Under the pieces are notes generated by a model. It was not told the origin of the DNA, searched no databases, and was given only the letters and a program-made list of their open reading frames with translations. The position numbers and the translations under genes are program-made. This document shows positions 35,623-44,602 of a stretch of DNA of 64,000 nt, piece by piece. Position 1 is the stretch's first letter. Each line of letters begins with the position of its first letter. This DNA is from Lujinxingiaceae bacterium (GTDB lineage: Bacteria > Myxococcota_A > Bradymonadia > Bradymonadales > Bradymonadaceae): contig JACCWM010000062.1 in the NCBI GenBank assembly GCA_013697635.1, forward strand, positions 1 to 64,000. The letters run 5' to 3'.

Positions 35623-38600
35623 GTGGCGAACGAGACCATTCTCGTAGTTGATGCAGATACTAAGAGCCAGAAAGTCCTGGAAGTCAGCTTTAAGAAGGCC
35701 GGCTACAGGGTGGTCATGACCGACTCGGTCTTGGACGCAATGAACAGGATGGAGCAGCTCGCTCCCTACTTGATCATCTCGGACACCGTGCTGCCCGACG
35801 GCGATGGCCTGGAGTTTTGCGCGGATCTCAAGCTCGATCCACGCTACAAAGCAATTCCCTTCATCTTCTTGACCGAAGATCGCTCTCTTGCTCAAAAAAT
35901 GCGCGGCTTCGAGCTTGGCGCCGACGACTACCTGACCAAGCCCGTTTACATCAAGGAGGTGACCACGCGCGTCGAGCTGCTGCTGCAAAAACGCGCCAAG
36001 GAGTTGCTCTCCGAGTCCGATATCGAGGAGTTCGAAGGCAACTTCTCCGATATCACGATGATCGATTTGCTCCAGACCATCGAAGAAGAGCTTCGATCGG
36101 GTTCGATTCGGGTTACGCGCGGCACACATCAGGCCGCCATCTACTTTCGCGAAGGCAACATCCTCGATGCCATCTGTGGCAAGCTCCAGGGCGAGGATGC
36201 GCTCTACCGCGTCATGCTCTGGCCGGAGGGGCGCTTCGTTGTACGCTATCACGAGCATGTGCGCCGCGCCGACCATATCGAGAAGGACTCCAGCGCCCTG
36301 CTGCTCGAGGGCATTCGTCGCCTCGATCAGTGGAACGACCTGGTCGCAACCTTGCCCGATGTCACACAGATTTTCGAAGCCGACTACCAGCGGCTTCCGG
36401 CCATGCTCACGGATCTGCCGACCGAGGTTGAACGCGTCGTTCGTCTCTTCGATGGCCACCGAAACCTGCGCGACGTCATTGACGACAGCCCTGTTGACGA
36501 TCTCAAGACGCTGCACATCATCCGCAAGCTGCTCGAAGACGATATCCTGCTCGACGTGACTCCAATCGAGGCCGTCTCCTCGGCCTCCCTCGCCGAAGAG
36601 CGCAGCCTCAACGCCTGGCTGACCAGTGGCGGCGGTCCCAAAGGCACAAGTCCCGGACTTCCCTTTGGTAGTCATGAAGGGGAGCTCAGCGAGCCAGTCA
36701 ACGATCAAGTCGACGCGGTGCGATCCGATCCGGACGAAGTGCAGACCATCGATCTCAAGCGCCAGCAAGATGACCCTGTGCCGCCAGACGCGCAACAGCC
36801 AAGCGCCGGCCAGGGGCCAGGTGGAGCCCACTGGAAGTTCAGCCGCGCCGGTGATGAGCACGCTTCGCCCGATGAGAGCGAGGCCGGCGACGCGACCGTG
36901 GCAGACGCAGCCCAAGGCGGCGAGGCGCTTCGTGAGCTCGAAGCTCGCGAGACGACTCGCCGTGAGGAAGAGGCGCGCCGACTGGCCGAGCAAAACCGCC
37001 AGATCCAGAACACCGCTCCCCAGGCCAATCTGCAGCAGCTTCCTGTCGCGATCGAGGAGCCCACAACGCTCATCGAGCCGGACGCGCCTCTCGCGCCCGA
37101 CCAAGAGAGCAGCGAGCAGCCCCGGATCCCGGGCGCCAAAGAGAGCGGCGAAACCTCACGCTTCGCGCGCGACCCGAGCAACCCGGATATCACCCAGGAG
37201 TTGTTCATCCGCACCCAGATCACGACGGCGCGCGCGCGCTCCAATACGCCTTTGTCGAGCCCTGCTCAACAGGACCGTCGCGACGTGGCCAGCGCCGATG
37301 AACTGGAAACAACCACGGTCGTGGGCATCGAATCGGCCGCCGCCTCCATGGTCGCCCGGCCAGAAACTCAAGAAGCGCGCGTGGTCGATCAGCCTGTCGA
37401 CGTGAAGGCTGATGTGCAGGCCGAGGAGCAAGATGGCCTCGACGCCGACGCCGACGCCACCCGACACGACGAACCGACCACGACGGCGATGAGCAGCGCT
37501 GAGCGGCGCGCCCTCGCGATCGAAGAATCTGACGCCGTCAAGCAGGAGGCTGCCGCAAGTGTTCGCGAGCAACTCCAGCCGGAAACCGAGCAGCCGGCCG
37601 AGCTTTCCGAGCCAACCAGTGATCCGGGCGACGAGACGCTCGAAGCCGAGCCGACGGCACGTCCCGCCCGCGAGCGACTGTCCACTTTGCCCTTTGGCTT
37701 GAGTGAGGAAAGTGAGCCCACACGCCGTGCTCGACGTGTCACCGAGGAGCTCTCATCGGCTCCAGAAATACAGCAAATTGACCGTGACGAGCGTGTGACA
37801 CTGCGTCTTGGCGCAGCCTCTCGGGATCCAAAGGCAAGCGAGCAGAGCGAGCTCACGGTCGAGACCCCTGTCGAAGCCGAAGTGGCCGAAGTGGCCGAAC
37901 AGCCGACAAAACAACTTCCCCAGCCAGAGTCGGTTGACGCGTTTGAAGAAACAGCCGAGTTCGAGGCACCCGAGATCGATGTGCGCTCCGAAGACCGTAT
38001 TGGTCTTCGCGAGTACGTGCCCCGCACCGTGCGTGACGGCGAGGTTGTTCGTGCCACCTACGATTTGAGCAAGAGCGGCTCACGCAAGAAAGAGTCGACA
38101 TCTGCGGAGGCGGCTTCGATTGTTGTGGCCAAGGGCGAGCCCGCTCCCAAGCCAGACAAAGAACCCAGCGTTGAGGTCACGCTCGAGGTCGAGCCGGTTG
38201 TCGAGGAAACCCAGGAGCAAAGTCCGCCGCAGATTTCGTTTGGCGATACCCCCGTCACCGTGCCAGCGATCAGTGAGTCGCCCTCGCGTGAGCCGGCCGT
38301 CGTCGAAGCGGCTCCCGCGCCCAAGGTGGCAAACAGCGTTAATGAAGACGTTTTTTTCTCCAAGAGCGATCATGACTTCTCAGATCTCGACGAGCCTGCC
38401 AACGATAGCTGGAAGACGCCCGTCTTGATCATCGGCATATTGGCCCTGCTTGCGATGTTAGCCCTGGGCGGATCGGAGTTTTTGGGCTTTCTCTCATCGT
38501 CGGACAAGAAAGCCACGCCGGCCCAACCCGTTGCCCAGTCACCGCGCGAAGCCGAGCCCGTCACGCCCCCCGTGGTGGTGGCGCCTGGACTGAGCAGCGA

Positions 38601-39273
38601 GCAGGCCTTGGCCAAGGCGAGCTCTGACGGTTCAGGTGTTGGCTACAGCGCACGCGAAATTTCGATGCTGCTCGCTGGCATCGAGCCGCTCGAGGACGAC
38701 GAGCCGCTCGAGGACGAGGAGCCGATCGAAGACGCGCCGATCGAAGACGCGCCGATCGAAGGCGCGCCGATCGAAGACGATCTTGCTGCCCAAGAGGCCG
38801 CCGCCGATCTTGCTGCCCAAAAGGCCGCCGCCGATCTGGCTGCCCAAAAGGCCGCCGCCGATCTTGCTGCCCAGAAGGCCGCCGCCGATCAGCAGCGCGT
38901 CGCCACGCCGCCGGCCACGGATTTGAACAGTCAGATAGCCGAGCTTCGCAACCTCATCCGCCGCGATCGCATCTCCGAGGCGCTCACCCTGGCACGCGAT
39001 CTCAGCACCAAAGCACCCGGTGATCGCAACATCGCCTTTTTGCATGGCCAGGCCGCCCTCTATGAGAGCCGCAATAGTGAGGCGATTGAGCACCTCGCGC
39101 GTGCCGAGCGCCTGGGCCTCAAGACCAGCGAGCTCTATCTCGAGCTCGCCCAGGCCTACCAACTGGCTGGCCGACGCGACCAGGCCAAGCGCGCCTATGA
39201 GAGTTTCCTCCAGATTCAGCCCACCGGTCGAAGTGCCGACGAAGTGCGCTCGATCTTGAAAAATCAGTTCTGA
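35623..39273 (+). CDS. Receiver-DUF4388-TPR regulatory protein with a central membrane segment
   Basis: The protein has about 1216 residues. Residues 1-125 are a response-regulator receiver (phosphoacceptor Asp54, KP pair in LTKPVYI). Residues 140-330 are a DUF4388/PATAN domain (EGNFSDITMIDLLQTIE). Residues 330-920 are a long acidic, glutamate- and alanine-rich linker, probably disordered. One membrane helix is at about 935-955 (VLIIGILALLAMLALGG). A variable repeat region follows (about 1020-1090), and TPR repeats end the protein. DUF4388 proteins occur in myxobacterial polarity and gliding systems, but the role here is unknown. Having a receiver and a TPR on opposite sides of a single membrane span is unusual. 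The GTG at 35623 has a perfect GAAGGAG ahead of it. Confidence 0.86.
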   Translation: MANETILVVDADTKSQKVLEVSFKKAGYRVVMTDSVLDAMNRMEQLAPYLIISDTVLPDGDGLEFCADLKLDPRYKAIPFIFLTEDRSLAQKMRGFELGADDYLTKPVYIKEVTTRVELLLQKRAKELLSESDIEEFEGNFSDITMIDLLQTIEEELRSGSIRVTRGTHQAAIYFREGNILDAICGKLQGEDALYRVMLWPEGRFVVRYHEHVRRADHIEKDSSALLLEGIRRLDQWNDLVATLPDVTQIFEADYQRLPAMLTDLPTEVERVVRLFDGHRNLRDVIDDSPVDDLKTLHIIRKLLEDDILLDVTPIEAVSSASLAEERSLNAWLTSGGGPKGTSPGLPFGSHEGELSEPVNDQVDAVRSDPDEVQTIDLKRQQDDPVPPDAQQPSAGQGPGGAHWKFSRAGDEHASPDESEAGDATVADAAQGGEALRELEARETTRREEEARRLAEQNRQIQNTAPQANLQQLPVAIEEPTTLIEPDAPLAPDQESSEQPRIPGAKESGETSRFARDPSNPDITQELFIRTQITTARARSNTPLSSPAQQDRRDVASADELETTTVVGIESAAASMVARPETQEARVVDQPVDVKADVQAEEQDGLDADADATRHDEPTTTAMSSAERRALAIEESDAVKQEAAASVREQLQPETEQPAELSEPTSDPGDETLEAEPTARPARERLSTLPFGLSEESEPTRRARRVTEELSSAPEIQQIDRDERVTLRLGAASRDPKASEQSELTVETPVEAEVAEVAEQPTKQLPQPESVDAFEETAEFEAPEIDVRSEDRIGLREYVPRTVRDGEVVRATYDLSKSGSRKKESTSAEAASIVVAKGEPAPKPDKEPSVEVTLEVEPVVEETQEQSPPQISFGDTPVTVPAISESPSREPAVVEAAPAPKVANSVNEDVFFSKSDHDFSDLDEPANDSWKTPVLIIGILALLAMLALGGSEFLGFLSSSDKKATPAQPVAQSPREAEPVTPPVVVAPGLSSEQALAKASSDGSGVGYSAREISMLLAGIEPLEDDEPLEDEEPIEDAPIEDAPIEGAPIEDDLAAQEAAADLAAQKAAADLAAQKAAADLAAQKAAADQQRVATPPATDLNSQIAELRNLIRRDRISEALTLARDLSTKAPGDRNIAFLHGQAALYESRNSEAIEHLARAERLGLKTSELYLELAQAYQLAGRRDQAKRAYESFLQIQPTGRSADEVRSILKNQF
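38683..38886 (+). repeat. In-frame tandem repeats within the receiver-DUF4388-TPR gene
   Basis: Two 18-bp units encoding EPLEDD/E are followed by 15-bp units encoding PIEDA (with one PIEGA). Four 27-bp units at 38779-38886 then encode DLAAQKAAA (the first with E in place of K). Unit lengths are all multiples of three, so copy number could change without breaking the frame. Confidence 0.95.
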
Positions 39274-39289
39274 CACAGCAAGCAAGCCT

Positions 39290-40345
39290 ATGCTCGTCTT
39301 AACGATCGAATCAAGCTGCGACGAAACATCTGCGGCCGTCATCGTAGACGGGCGCAGGATGCTGTCCAACGCCGTGGCAAGCCAGATCCCCATTCATCGA
39401 CGCTTCGGTGGCGTGGTGCCCGAGCTGGCTTCCAGAAATCACATCCGGGACATCCACACGGTGATCAACGACGCCCTGGCAGAGGCCCAGGTCGGGCTGG
39501 GCGAGATCGAGGGCTTTGGGGTCACCTCCGGCCCGGGCCTGGTGGGCAGCCTGCTCGTGGGCATCGAAACGGCCAAGGGTCTGGCCTGGACGCTCAAGAG
39601 GCCCTGCGTTGGCCTCAACCACCTCGAAGGCCACCTGACGGCGGTCATGTTGGAGCTCGAAAACCAGCCGTCGCCGCCGGCCTTTCCCTACCTGGGCTTG
39701 ATCGTCAGTGGCGGCCACTCGGACATCTACGTGGTCCATGGCTTTGGCGACTATGAGCTGCTCGGGCGCACCCGCGACGACGCCGCCGGCGAGGCTTTCG
39801 ACAAGGTTGCCAAGATGCTCGGCCTGCCTTATCCGGGCGGCGTCGAGATCGATCGCCTGGCCCAGGGGGCAAATCCCAAGGCGATCGCCTTTCCACGGCC
39901 CATGTGGACACGCAAGCACCTGGATTTTTCGTTCTCCGGGCTCAAGACGGCCGTGGCCACTCATCTGGCAACGCACGGCATCCCGACCGGGCTGGCCCTG
40001 GCCGATCTGTGCGCCTCGTTTCAGCAGGCCGTGGTCGATGTGCTCGTCATGAAGTCGGTCGAAGCCGCGCGCTCGCGCTCGCTCGAGCGGCTGATCATCT
40101 CCGGCGGCGTGGCCTGCAACAGCATGCTGCGCCAGCAAGCGCAGACCGCCTGCCAGGAGGCCGGCCTCGAGCTTTTTGTCGCGCCGGCGTCGCTTTGCAC
40201 GGACAACGCCGCGATGCTCGGCCCGATCGCCGAGTTTTACCTGAGCGCGCAACAAATCGATGGTTTTCATGGACACGACATTCGAGCTCAGGCAAATATG
40301 GCCCTTGGGACCAGTCGCCGTGAGACCTCCCGTTCTTATCGCTAG
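39290..40345 (+). CDS. tsaD: TsaD, tRNA threonylcarbamoyladenosine synthase subunit
   Basis: TsaD (Kae1/YgjD) transfers the threonylcarbamoyl group to adenosine 37 of ANN-decoding tRNAs, with TsaB and TsaE. The 351-residue product starts with LTIESSCDETSAAVI. The metal site HLEGH is near residue 110. The ATP-binding segment LIVSGGHSDIYV is near 137, and ISGGVACNSMLR near 265. Length is standard. It lies 16 bases after the regulator gene and is followed closely by a small gene with a TTG start. Confidence 0.96.
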   Translation: MLVLTIESSCDETSAAVIVDGRRMLSNAVASQIPIHRRFGGVVPELASRNHIRDIHTVINDALAEAQVGLGEIEGFGVTSGPGLVGSLLVGIETAKGLAWTLKRPCVGLNHLEGHLTAVMLELENQPSPPAFPYLGLIVSGGHSDIYVVHGFGDYELLGRTRDDAAGEAFDKVAKMLGLPYPGGVEIDRLAQGANPKAIAFPRPMWTRKHLDFSFSGLKTAVATHLATHGIPTGLALADLCASFQQAVVDVLVMKSVEAARSRSLERLIISGGVACNSMLRQQAQTACQEAGLELFVAPASLCTDNAAMLGPIAEFYLSAQQIDGFHGHDIRAQANMALGTSRRETSRSYR

Positions 40346-40354
40346 GAGACAGCC

Positions 40355-40687
40355 TTGAACGCCGACGACGCCAAACAAAAGCAACTGGTTGAAGCGCTGG
40401 CCGATAACGAGCTGATCAAGGCCGTCGTCGTCATCGATCCGCGCGGCCGCGTCAAGGCGCGCCGGGGTAAGGCGTTGGCACTTCGAACCCTGGTCGATGC
40501 CGAAACGACGACCATGCTGCCCGCTCCTGGCAACCCGAAGACCCCTCCCAAAGAATCGGTCTACATCGCGCGTGCCGCCAGCGACTTTGTCGTCGTCTTC
40601 TTCGACGAGAATACAAGCTTCGACGCGCTCAAGCACGAGGTCGATCGCCTGCTCACTCAGCTCGAGTTGGTCCCCGCCGAAGGCTAA
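40355..40687 (+). CDS. Small conserved-looking protein, unknown
   Basis: The 110-residue product starts at a TTG preceded by AGGAGACAGCC, nine bases after the tsaD stop. The pattern ELIKAVVVIDPRGRVKARRG, VYIARAASDFVVVFFDE and a C-terminal helix resembles a roadblock/LC7-like alpha+beta fold, but similarity is too weak for a firm call. It probably shares the tsaD transcript and ends just before a convergent gene. No ATG is available near the start. Confidence 0.6.
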   Translation: MNADDAKQKQLVEALADNELIKAVVVIDPRGRVKARRGKALALRTLVDAETTTMLPAPGNPKTPPKESVYIARAASDFVVVFFDENTSFDALKHEVDRLLTQLELVPAEG

Positions 40688-40690
40688 ACG

Positions 40691-41182
40691 CTAATTCTTC
40701 TTACCCTTGGAGAGGTTGTCGTAGCTCTCGTCGGTAAAGGGCTCGGCCTTCAGGCCGCCGGTCATCATGACTTGCGGCAGGCCGGCTATCTGCTCGATAT
40801 TCAGACCATCGGCGCGCGGGATGATCAGAAAAGCCATCAAGGCATAGGCCGCCAACACCACGGCCCACATTATCAGCGCCTTGAGCACGTCGGCGTGGCT
40901 GATGACGACCAGCATGACAAAAAATGTGGCCCCCGAGCCCAACACGCCAAACAGGCCGAAATCCTTCAGCAAATAGGCGACACCATTGCTGATGACCGCG
41001 GCCATCAAGGCGCCGATAAAGGTGTTGTACTCCGGCTCGAGGTGCATCAGGCGAAAACCCAGCAAGATGACCACCAGGTGGACTACGCCCGCCGCGATGT
41101 AAAACGTCTCCACCGTCCAGGAAAATGATCCAAGCTGGGCCAGAACGAAATAGCTTGCAAACATCGATAACGTTTCAAGCAT
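40691..41182 (-). CDS. Membrane protein, unknown
   Basis: The 163-residue product has four hydrophobic helices (residues 8-22, 30-46, 58-75 and 82-120 as one or two spans), then a soluble C-terminal tail of about 45 residues ending in KGKKN. I do not recognise the family. The ATG at 41182 follows GAGG, and a TTG five codons upstream is less likely. It lies 27 bases after tatA on the same strand, so it may be cotranscribed and related to membrane biogenesis. Confidence 0.6.
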   Translation of the reverse strand: MLETLSMFASYFVLAQLGSFSWTVETFYIAAGVVHLVVILLGFRLMHLEPEYNTFIGALMAAVISNGVAYLLKDFGLFGVLGSGATFFVMLVVISHADVLKALIMWAVVLAAYALMAFLIIPRADGLNIEQIAGLPQVMMTGGLKAEPFTDESYDNLSKGKKN

Positions 41183-41209
41183 AGTCGGATGCCTCAAAGC
41201 GCCGAAGCG

Positions 41210-41455
41210 CTAGTCTTTTTTCTCAGCCGAAGGGGCTTCGTATTCGGCGTCTTCCACCGGCTGAGGACGTGTACCAGGCTTGGTCGAGTTGGCCGGCTGC
41301 GATATGGGAGAGTCGATATAATTGTCGGCAAGCCCCTGGGTGTATTTCAGCCGCAGATGCGCGACGGCCTTGCCGATGGCCGGCAGCTTATTCACGCCGA
41401 AGACCAGCAAGGTGATCAGCAGGATAAGGATGAGTTCTGGAAGGTTCAACATCAT
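41210..41455 (-). CDS. tatA: TatA/TatE-like twin-arginine translocase subunit
   Basis: TatA oligomerises to let folded proteins cross the inner membrane. The 81-residue product has the classic form: a short N-terminal membrane helix (LPELILILLITLLVFGV), the hinge NKLPAIGKAVAHL and a polar, charged tail. The FG before the LP motif is typical. tatB and tatC are not in the window. A TatB-like role cannot be excluded on sequence alone. Confidence 0.82.
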   Translation of the reverse strand: MMLNLPELILILLITLLVFGVNKLPAIGKAVAHLRLKYTQGLADNYIDSPISQPANSTKPGTRPQPVEDAEYEAPSAEKKD

Positions 41456-41497
41456 GAGCGTCTGTCGTTTTTTGTGGAGACCAACTCCAAAGATTTG

Positions 41498-42262
41498 CTA
41501 ACGAAACACGAGCACGATCACATCGTAGATAGCGTGCGTGTATACCGCAACGGCAAAACCCCGCAAGTAAAAGATAGCGGCTAGCAAGATGCCCGCGACA
41601 AAGCGGAACATGAACGTGCCCAACACGAAAGGCTCGCCCAGCGAGCCGAGGTGATGAACCGCGCTGAAGGCCAGACTCGAGATGAGCAACGCAGCCAACG
41701 CCGCGGCCAACCGCGGCCAGCCCAGCAGCCGCACACCCAGCCAGAATAGCCCACCCATCATGAACAGGCGAAAGACCAGTTCTTCGTAGAGCCCGGCACC
41801 GATGCTGAGCACCCAGGCATTGAGCCCGCTGAGCTCGCCGACGCCGCCTGCGCCCGAGGAGAGCAGCACGTCGAGGCCCAGGGCCTGCATCAGGCCGATC
41901 ACCACGCCGCCAAAGAAGAAGGCGTAGAGCGTGCTCTCGGCGACCACCCAGGGCCAGATGCGCGGGTGAAACGAGCCCTTCTTGCGCAGCACGAAGAGCA
42001 GCACGCCAAAGACGAGCAGGATCAACACGTTGGCCAGCAGGTAGTTGGTCAGGCTCGCCCCCGAGGCCCACCACAAGGCGTCGGTCATAAAATCTACGCC
42101 GTTGCGAATCCCGCCGGTCATCATCACGCCCAGCTGGTAGAGCACGAACAGGGGCAGCACCAACACGAGGCTGGTGAACAGATCGCGGCTTTGGTCGAAG
42201 TAGCCGCGAAGGCCCGTTAGAGCGGGCGGCATCGCGCCAGCCGGCGACTTTTTTTTGATCAT
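41498..42262 (-). CDS. CPBP family intramembrane metalloprotease (CAAX protease-like)
   Basis: The 254-residue membrane protein has about seven helices. The three active-site motifs are present: EELVFR near residue 160 (Glu-Glu and Arg), FSAVHHLG with its histidine, and HAIYD near the C-terminus with its histidine. These coordinate zinc within the membrane. Bacterial members process small membrane peptides or act in protein maturation, but the substrate here is unknown. The ATG at 42262 follows AGAGGAAG. tatA lies 42 bases downstream on the same strand. Confidence 0.87.
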   Translation of the reverse strand: MIKKKSPAGAMPPALTGLRGYFDQSRDLFTSLVLVLPLFVLYQLGVMMTGGIRNGVDFMTDALWWASGASLTNYLLANVLILLVFGVLLFVLRKKGSFHPRIWPWVVAESTLYAFFFGGVVIGLMQALGLDVLLSSGAGGVGELSGLNAWVLSIGAGLYEELVFRLFMMGGLFWLGVRLLGWPRLAAALAALLISSLAFSAVHHLGSLGEPFVLGTFMFRFVAGILLAAIFYLRGFAVAVYTHAIYDVIVLVFR

Positions 42263-42426
42263 GGTGCTTCCTCTCAAATCCCGTGCTTATACATTGGCTC
42301 ACTGCGTCGATCGAACCATGACAAGGTCAGGCTCGACACCAGGTGCAACAAAAAGGGGCGCAATAATTATTCAGTAGCGCGCCCGGCCTCGCGCTTGAGG
42401 CACGCGCGCTCGAGGACCGGTTCTTT

Positions 42427-44514
42427 GTGAATGCGGACGAGTCCATCGCCAAACCGGCGAAGGCCACACCCATCTGGCCGTCGCGCTCGCGGCCCATCTT
42501 CGCGTCAGGCCCGCTGGCCTTCGTGCTCCTAATACTGGTGTGCATGGTGCCCGCGCTTCTGATCGCGCTTGGCTTCGAGCTGCGCATCCCCGCACAGCGC
42601 GCCTTCAGCCTCCAGGAGGGCGCTGTTCGCGAGGTCCTGGCCCACAGTCTCTACGATGCGCTCGGCGGCGGCTTCACCCACACGGCCCTGCTCTTGCTCG
42701 CGGGCGCCGTCGCGCTGATGAGCTCCTTGTTGGCCTTCGCCAATTTTTGGATCAAGCGCGAGCGCCTGGCCGCCGTCTTGAGCGCCGCCCTGTTCTGGTC
42801 GGGATTCATGTCCGTGTCCCAGGCGCTGATGGTCGAGGGCCTGCTGTACTGGAGCAATGACGCCACCAACGTCGTGCCCTTCTCGTGGGCGATCTCGCGC
42901 CTGTTCAACGCGACGATCCTCGTCGGCGGCGGCGCGCTCTTATTGTTCGATCGCCCGCGCGGTGAGACGCGCTTTGGACCGGGCGCCCTGGCGCTGACCT
43001 TTGCCCTCTTCGGGGTCGCCGCGCTGGCCATCCTCGCGCTGGTCGTGCGCACCGACCTGCCTCAGACGATCTTCTCACAGGCCCTGATCAAGCGGCCCTG
43101 GGACCTTCCCGCGCTGGTCGTGCTCACCGTCGGCGCGCTGATCGTCTATCCCAGGCTGCACCGGCGCTTCAAGGGTTACTTCTCCTTTGCCGCCTGGCTG
43201 AGCATGACCCCCCTTATTGCCGCCCAGCTCTACCTGATCTTTGGTGCCGCCCAGCTCTTCGACAACGCCTTTACCGCGGCCTACATAATCAACCTGGTCG
43301 CAAACCTCGTGCTCTTCTCGGGCCTGCTCGGCGACTATGTGCGCACCTCTCTTCAAGAAGGCCAGCTCACGCGCACCGTCGAAGACCGCGAGCTGCGCCT
43401 TCGCGCCATGATCGAGGGCGCCGCCGACGCGATCATCGCCGTCGACGAACAGGGCACCATCGAGATGTGGAACCCGGCCGCCGCTCGCATCTTCGGCTGG
43501 GCCAAAGACGAGGCGATCGGCCAAAACGTCGTCGAGCTTCTGGTCGTGCGCGGCACGGAGAACCTCGAAGAGGTCAAAGCCCTCTTGCTCCAAAAAGTGG
43601 CCGGCGTTCCGATCGATACCCGCGAGTTCATCGCGCGCCGACGAAACGGCCAGGAGATTCCCGTTGAGTTTACCGCCTCGATGATCCCCGCCGAAGCGGG
43701 CACGGCCTACACCGTCTTCGCCCGCGACGTCACCGAGCAACGCCAGGTGCGCCTGCGCATGGTGCAGATGGACCGCCTGATCACCGTGGGCACCCTGGCC
43801 GCTGGCGTGGGTCACGAGATCAACAATCCGCTCTCCTTCGTGCTCGCCAACTTGAGCTTTGCCGGCGACGAGCTCGACGCCCTGATCTCGCACGAGGGCG
43901 CGCCGCCCGAGGCCGCCGGCCTGGGCGACTCGCTCAAGGAGATCCGCGAGGTGCTGGCAAGCGCCCTGATGGGCGCAACGCGCATCGAGACCATTGTCGA
44001 AGACCTGCGCCTGCTCTCCAATTTCCAACCCCAGGACAAGTCGTTGCGCCCCGTCGAGCTGGAGACCGCCGCGCGCATCGGCGTGCGCATGACCCGCCAC
44101 CGCATCGCGCCTCATGCCCGGCTCACCGAGCACTACGATGCCGGCGTGCCCCCGATCGACGCCGACGAGGCCCGCTTGACCCAGGTCTTCATCAACTTGC
44201 TCGTCAACGCGCAGCAGGCCATGGCCGAGCGCGACGTCGAGCAAAACGAGATCGCCGTGCGCGTCTTCTTTGAAAACGACAAGGTCTGCGCCGAGATCGC
44301 CGACAACGGCGTGGGCATAAGCGAGGACGTGCTGCCCAACATATTCGAGATCTTCTACACCACCAAGCCCGTGCGCGAGGGCTCCGGGCTGGGCCTGGCC
44401 CTCTCGCGCCAGATCGTCGAGGCCTTCGACGGCCAGATTTCGGTGCGATCGCGCCTGGGCCAGGGCAGCGTGTTTCGCATCGAATTTGCGCCCTCGGCCC
44501 TCGACGCCGCCTGA
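42427..44514 (+). CDS. Membrane sensor histidine kinase with PAS domain (first of two paralogues)
   Basis: The 695-residue product has an N-terminal membrane sensor region of about eight helices (residues 20-310), a PAS domain ([25 protein letters not shown] starts near 320), a dimerisation helix with His463 in [10 protein letters not shown], and an HATPase_c domain ([29 protein letters not shown]). It should autophosphorylate and signal to a response regulator, but no receiver gene is adjacent. Its closest relative in the window is the next gene, with the same domain plan and near-identical motifs, so they arose by tandem duplication. The start is GTG. Confidence 0.9.
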   Translation: MNADESIAKPAKATPIWPSRSRPIFASGPLAFVLLILVCMVPALLIALGFELRIPAQRAFSLQEGAVREVLAHSLYDALGGGFTHTALLLLAGAVALMSSLLAFANFWIKRERLAAVLSAALFWSGFMSVSQALMVEGLLYWSNDATNVVPFSWAISRLFNATILVGGGALLLFDRPRGETRFGPGALALTFALFGVAALAILALVVRTDLPQTIFSQALIKRPWDLPALVVLTVGALIVYPRLHRRFKGYFSFAAWLSMTPLIAAQLYLIFGAAQLFDNAFTAAYIINLVANLVLFSGLLGDYVRTSLQEGQLTRTVEDRELRLRAMIEGAADAIIAVDEQGTIEMWNPAAARIFGWAKDEAIGQNVVELLVVRGTENLEEVKALLLQKVAGVPIDTREFIARRRNGQEIPVEFTASMIPAEAGTAYTVFARDVTEQRQVRLRMVQMDRLITVGTLAAGVGHEINNPLSFVLANLSFAGDELDALISHEGAPPEAAGLGDSLKEIREVLASALMGATRIETIVEDLRLLSNFQPQDKSLRPVELETAARIGVRMTRHRIAPHARLTEHYDAGVPPIDADEARLTQVFINLLVNAQQAMAERDVEQNEIAVRVFFENDKVCAEIADNGVGISEDVLPNIFEIFYTTKPVREGSGLGLALSRQIVEAFDGQISVRSRLGQGSVFRIEFAPSALDAA

Positions 44515-44602
44515 TGGCCGACGCCGCACATGTTGAATTATGTGCGGCGTTCAAGTTGTTGAAAACATGGAGCTTTCCTCCGCTGTCTGAAGCGAGGTCT
44601 TT

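Noticed and set aside
41388-42302. Frame of 304 codons across the CPBP protease and tatA
   Set aside because: It is on the same strand but out of frame with both genes, which have intact family motifs and starts. Its product has no recognisable domain.
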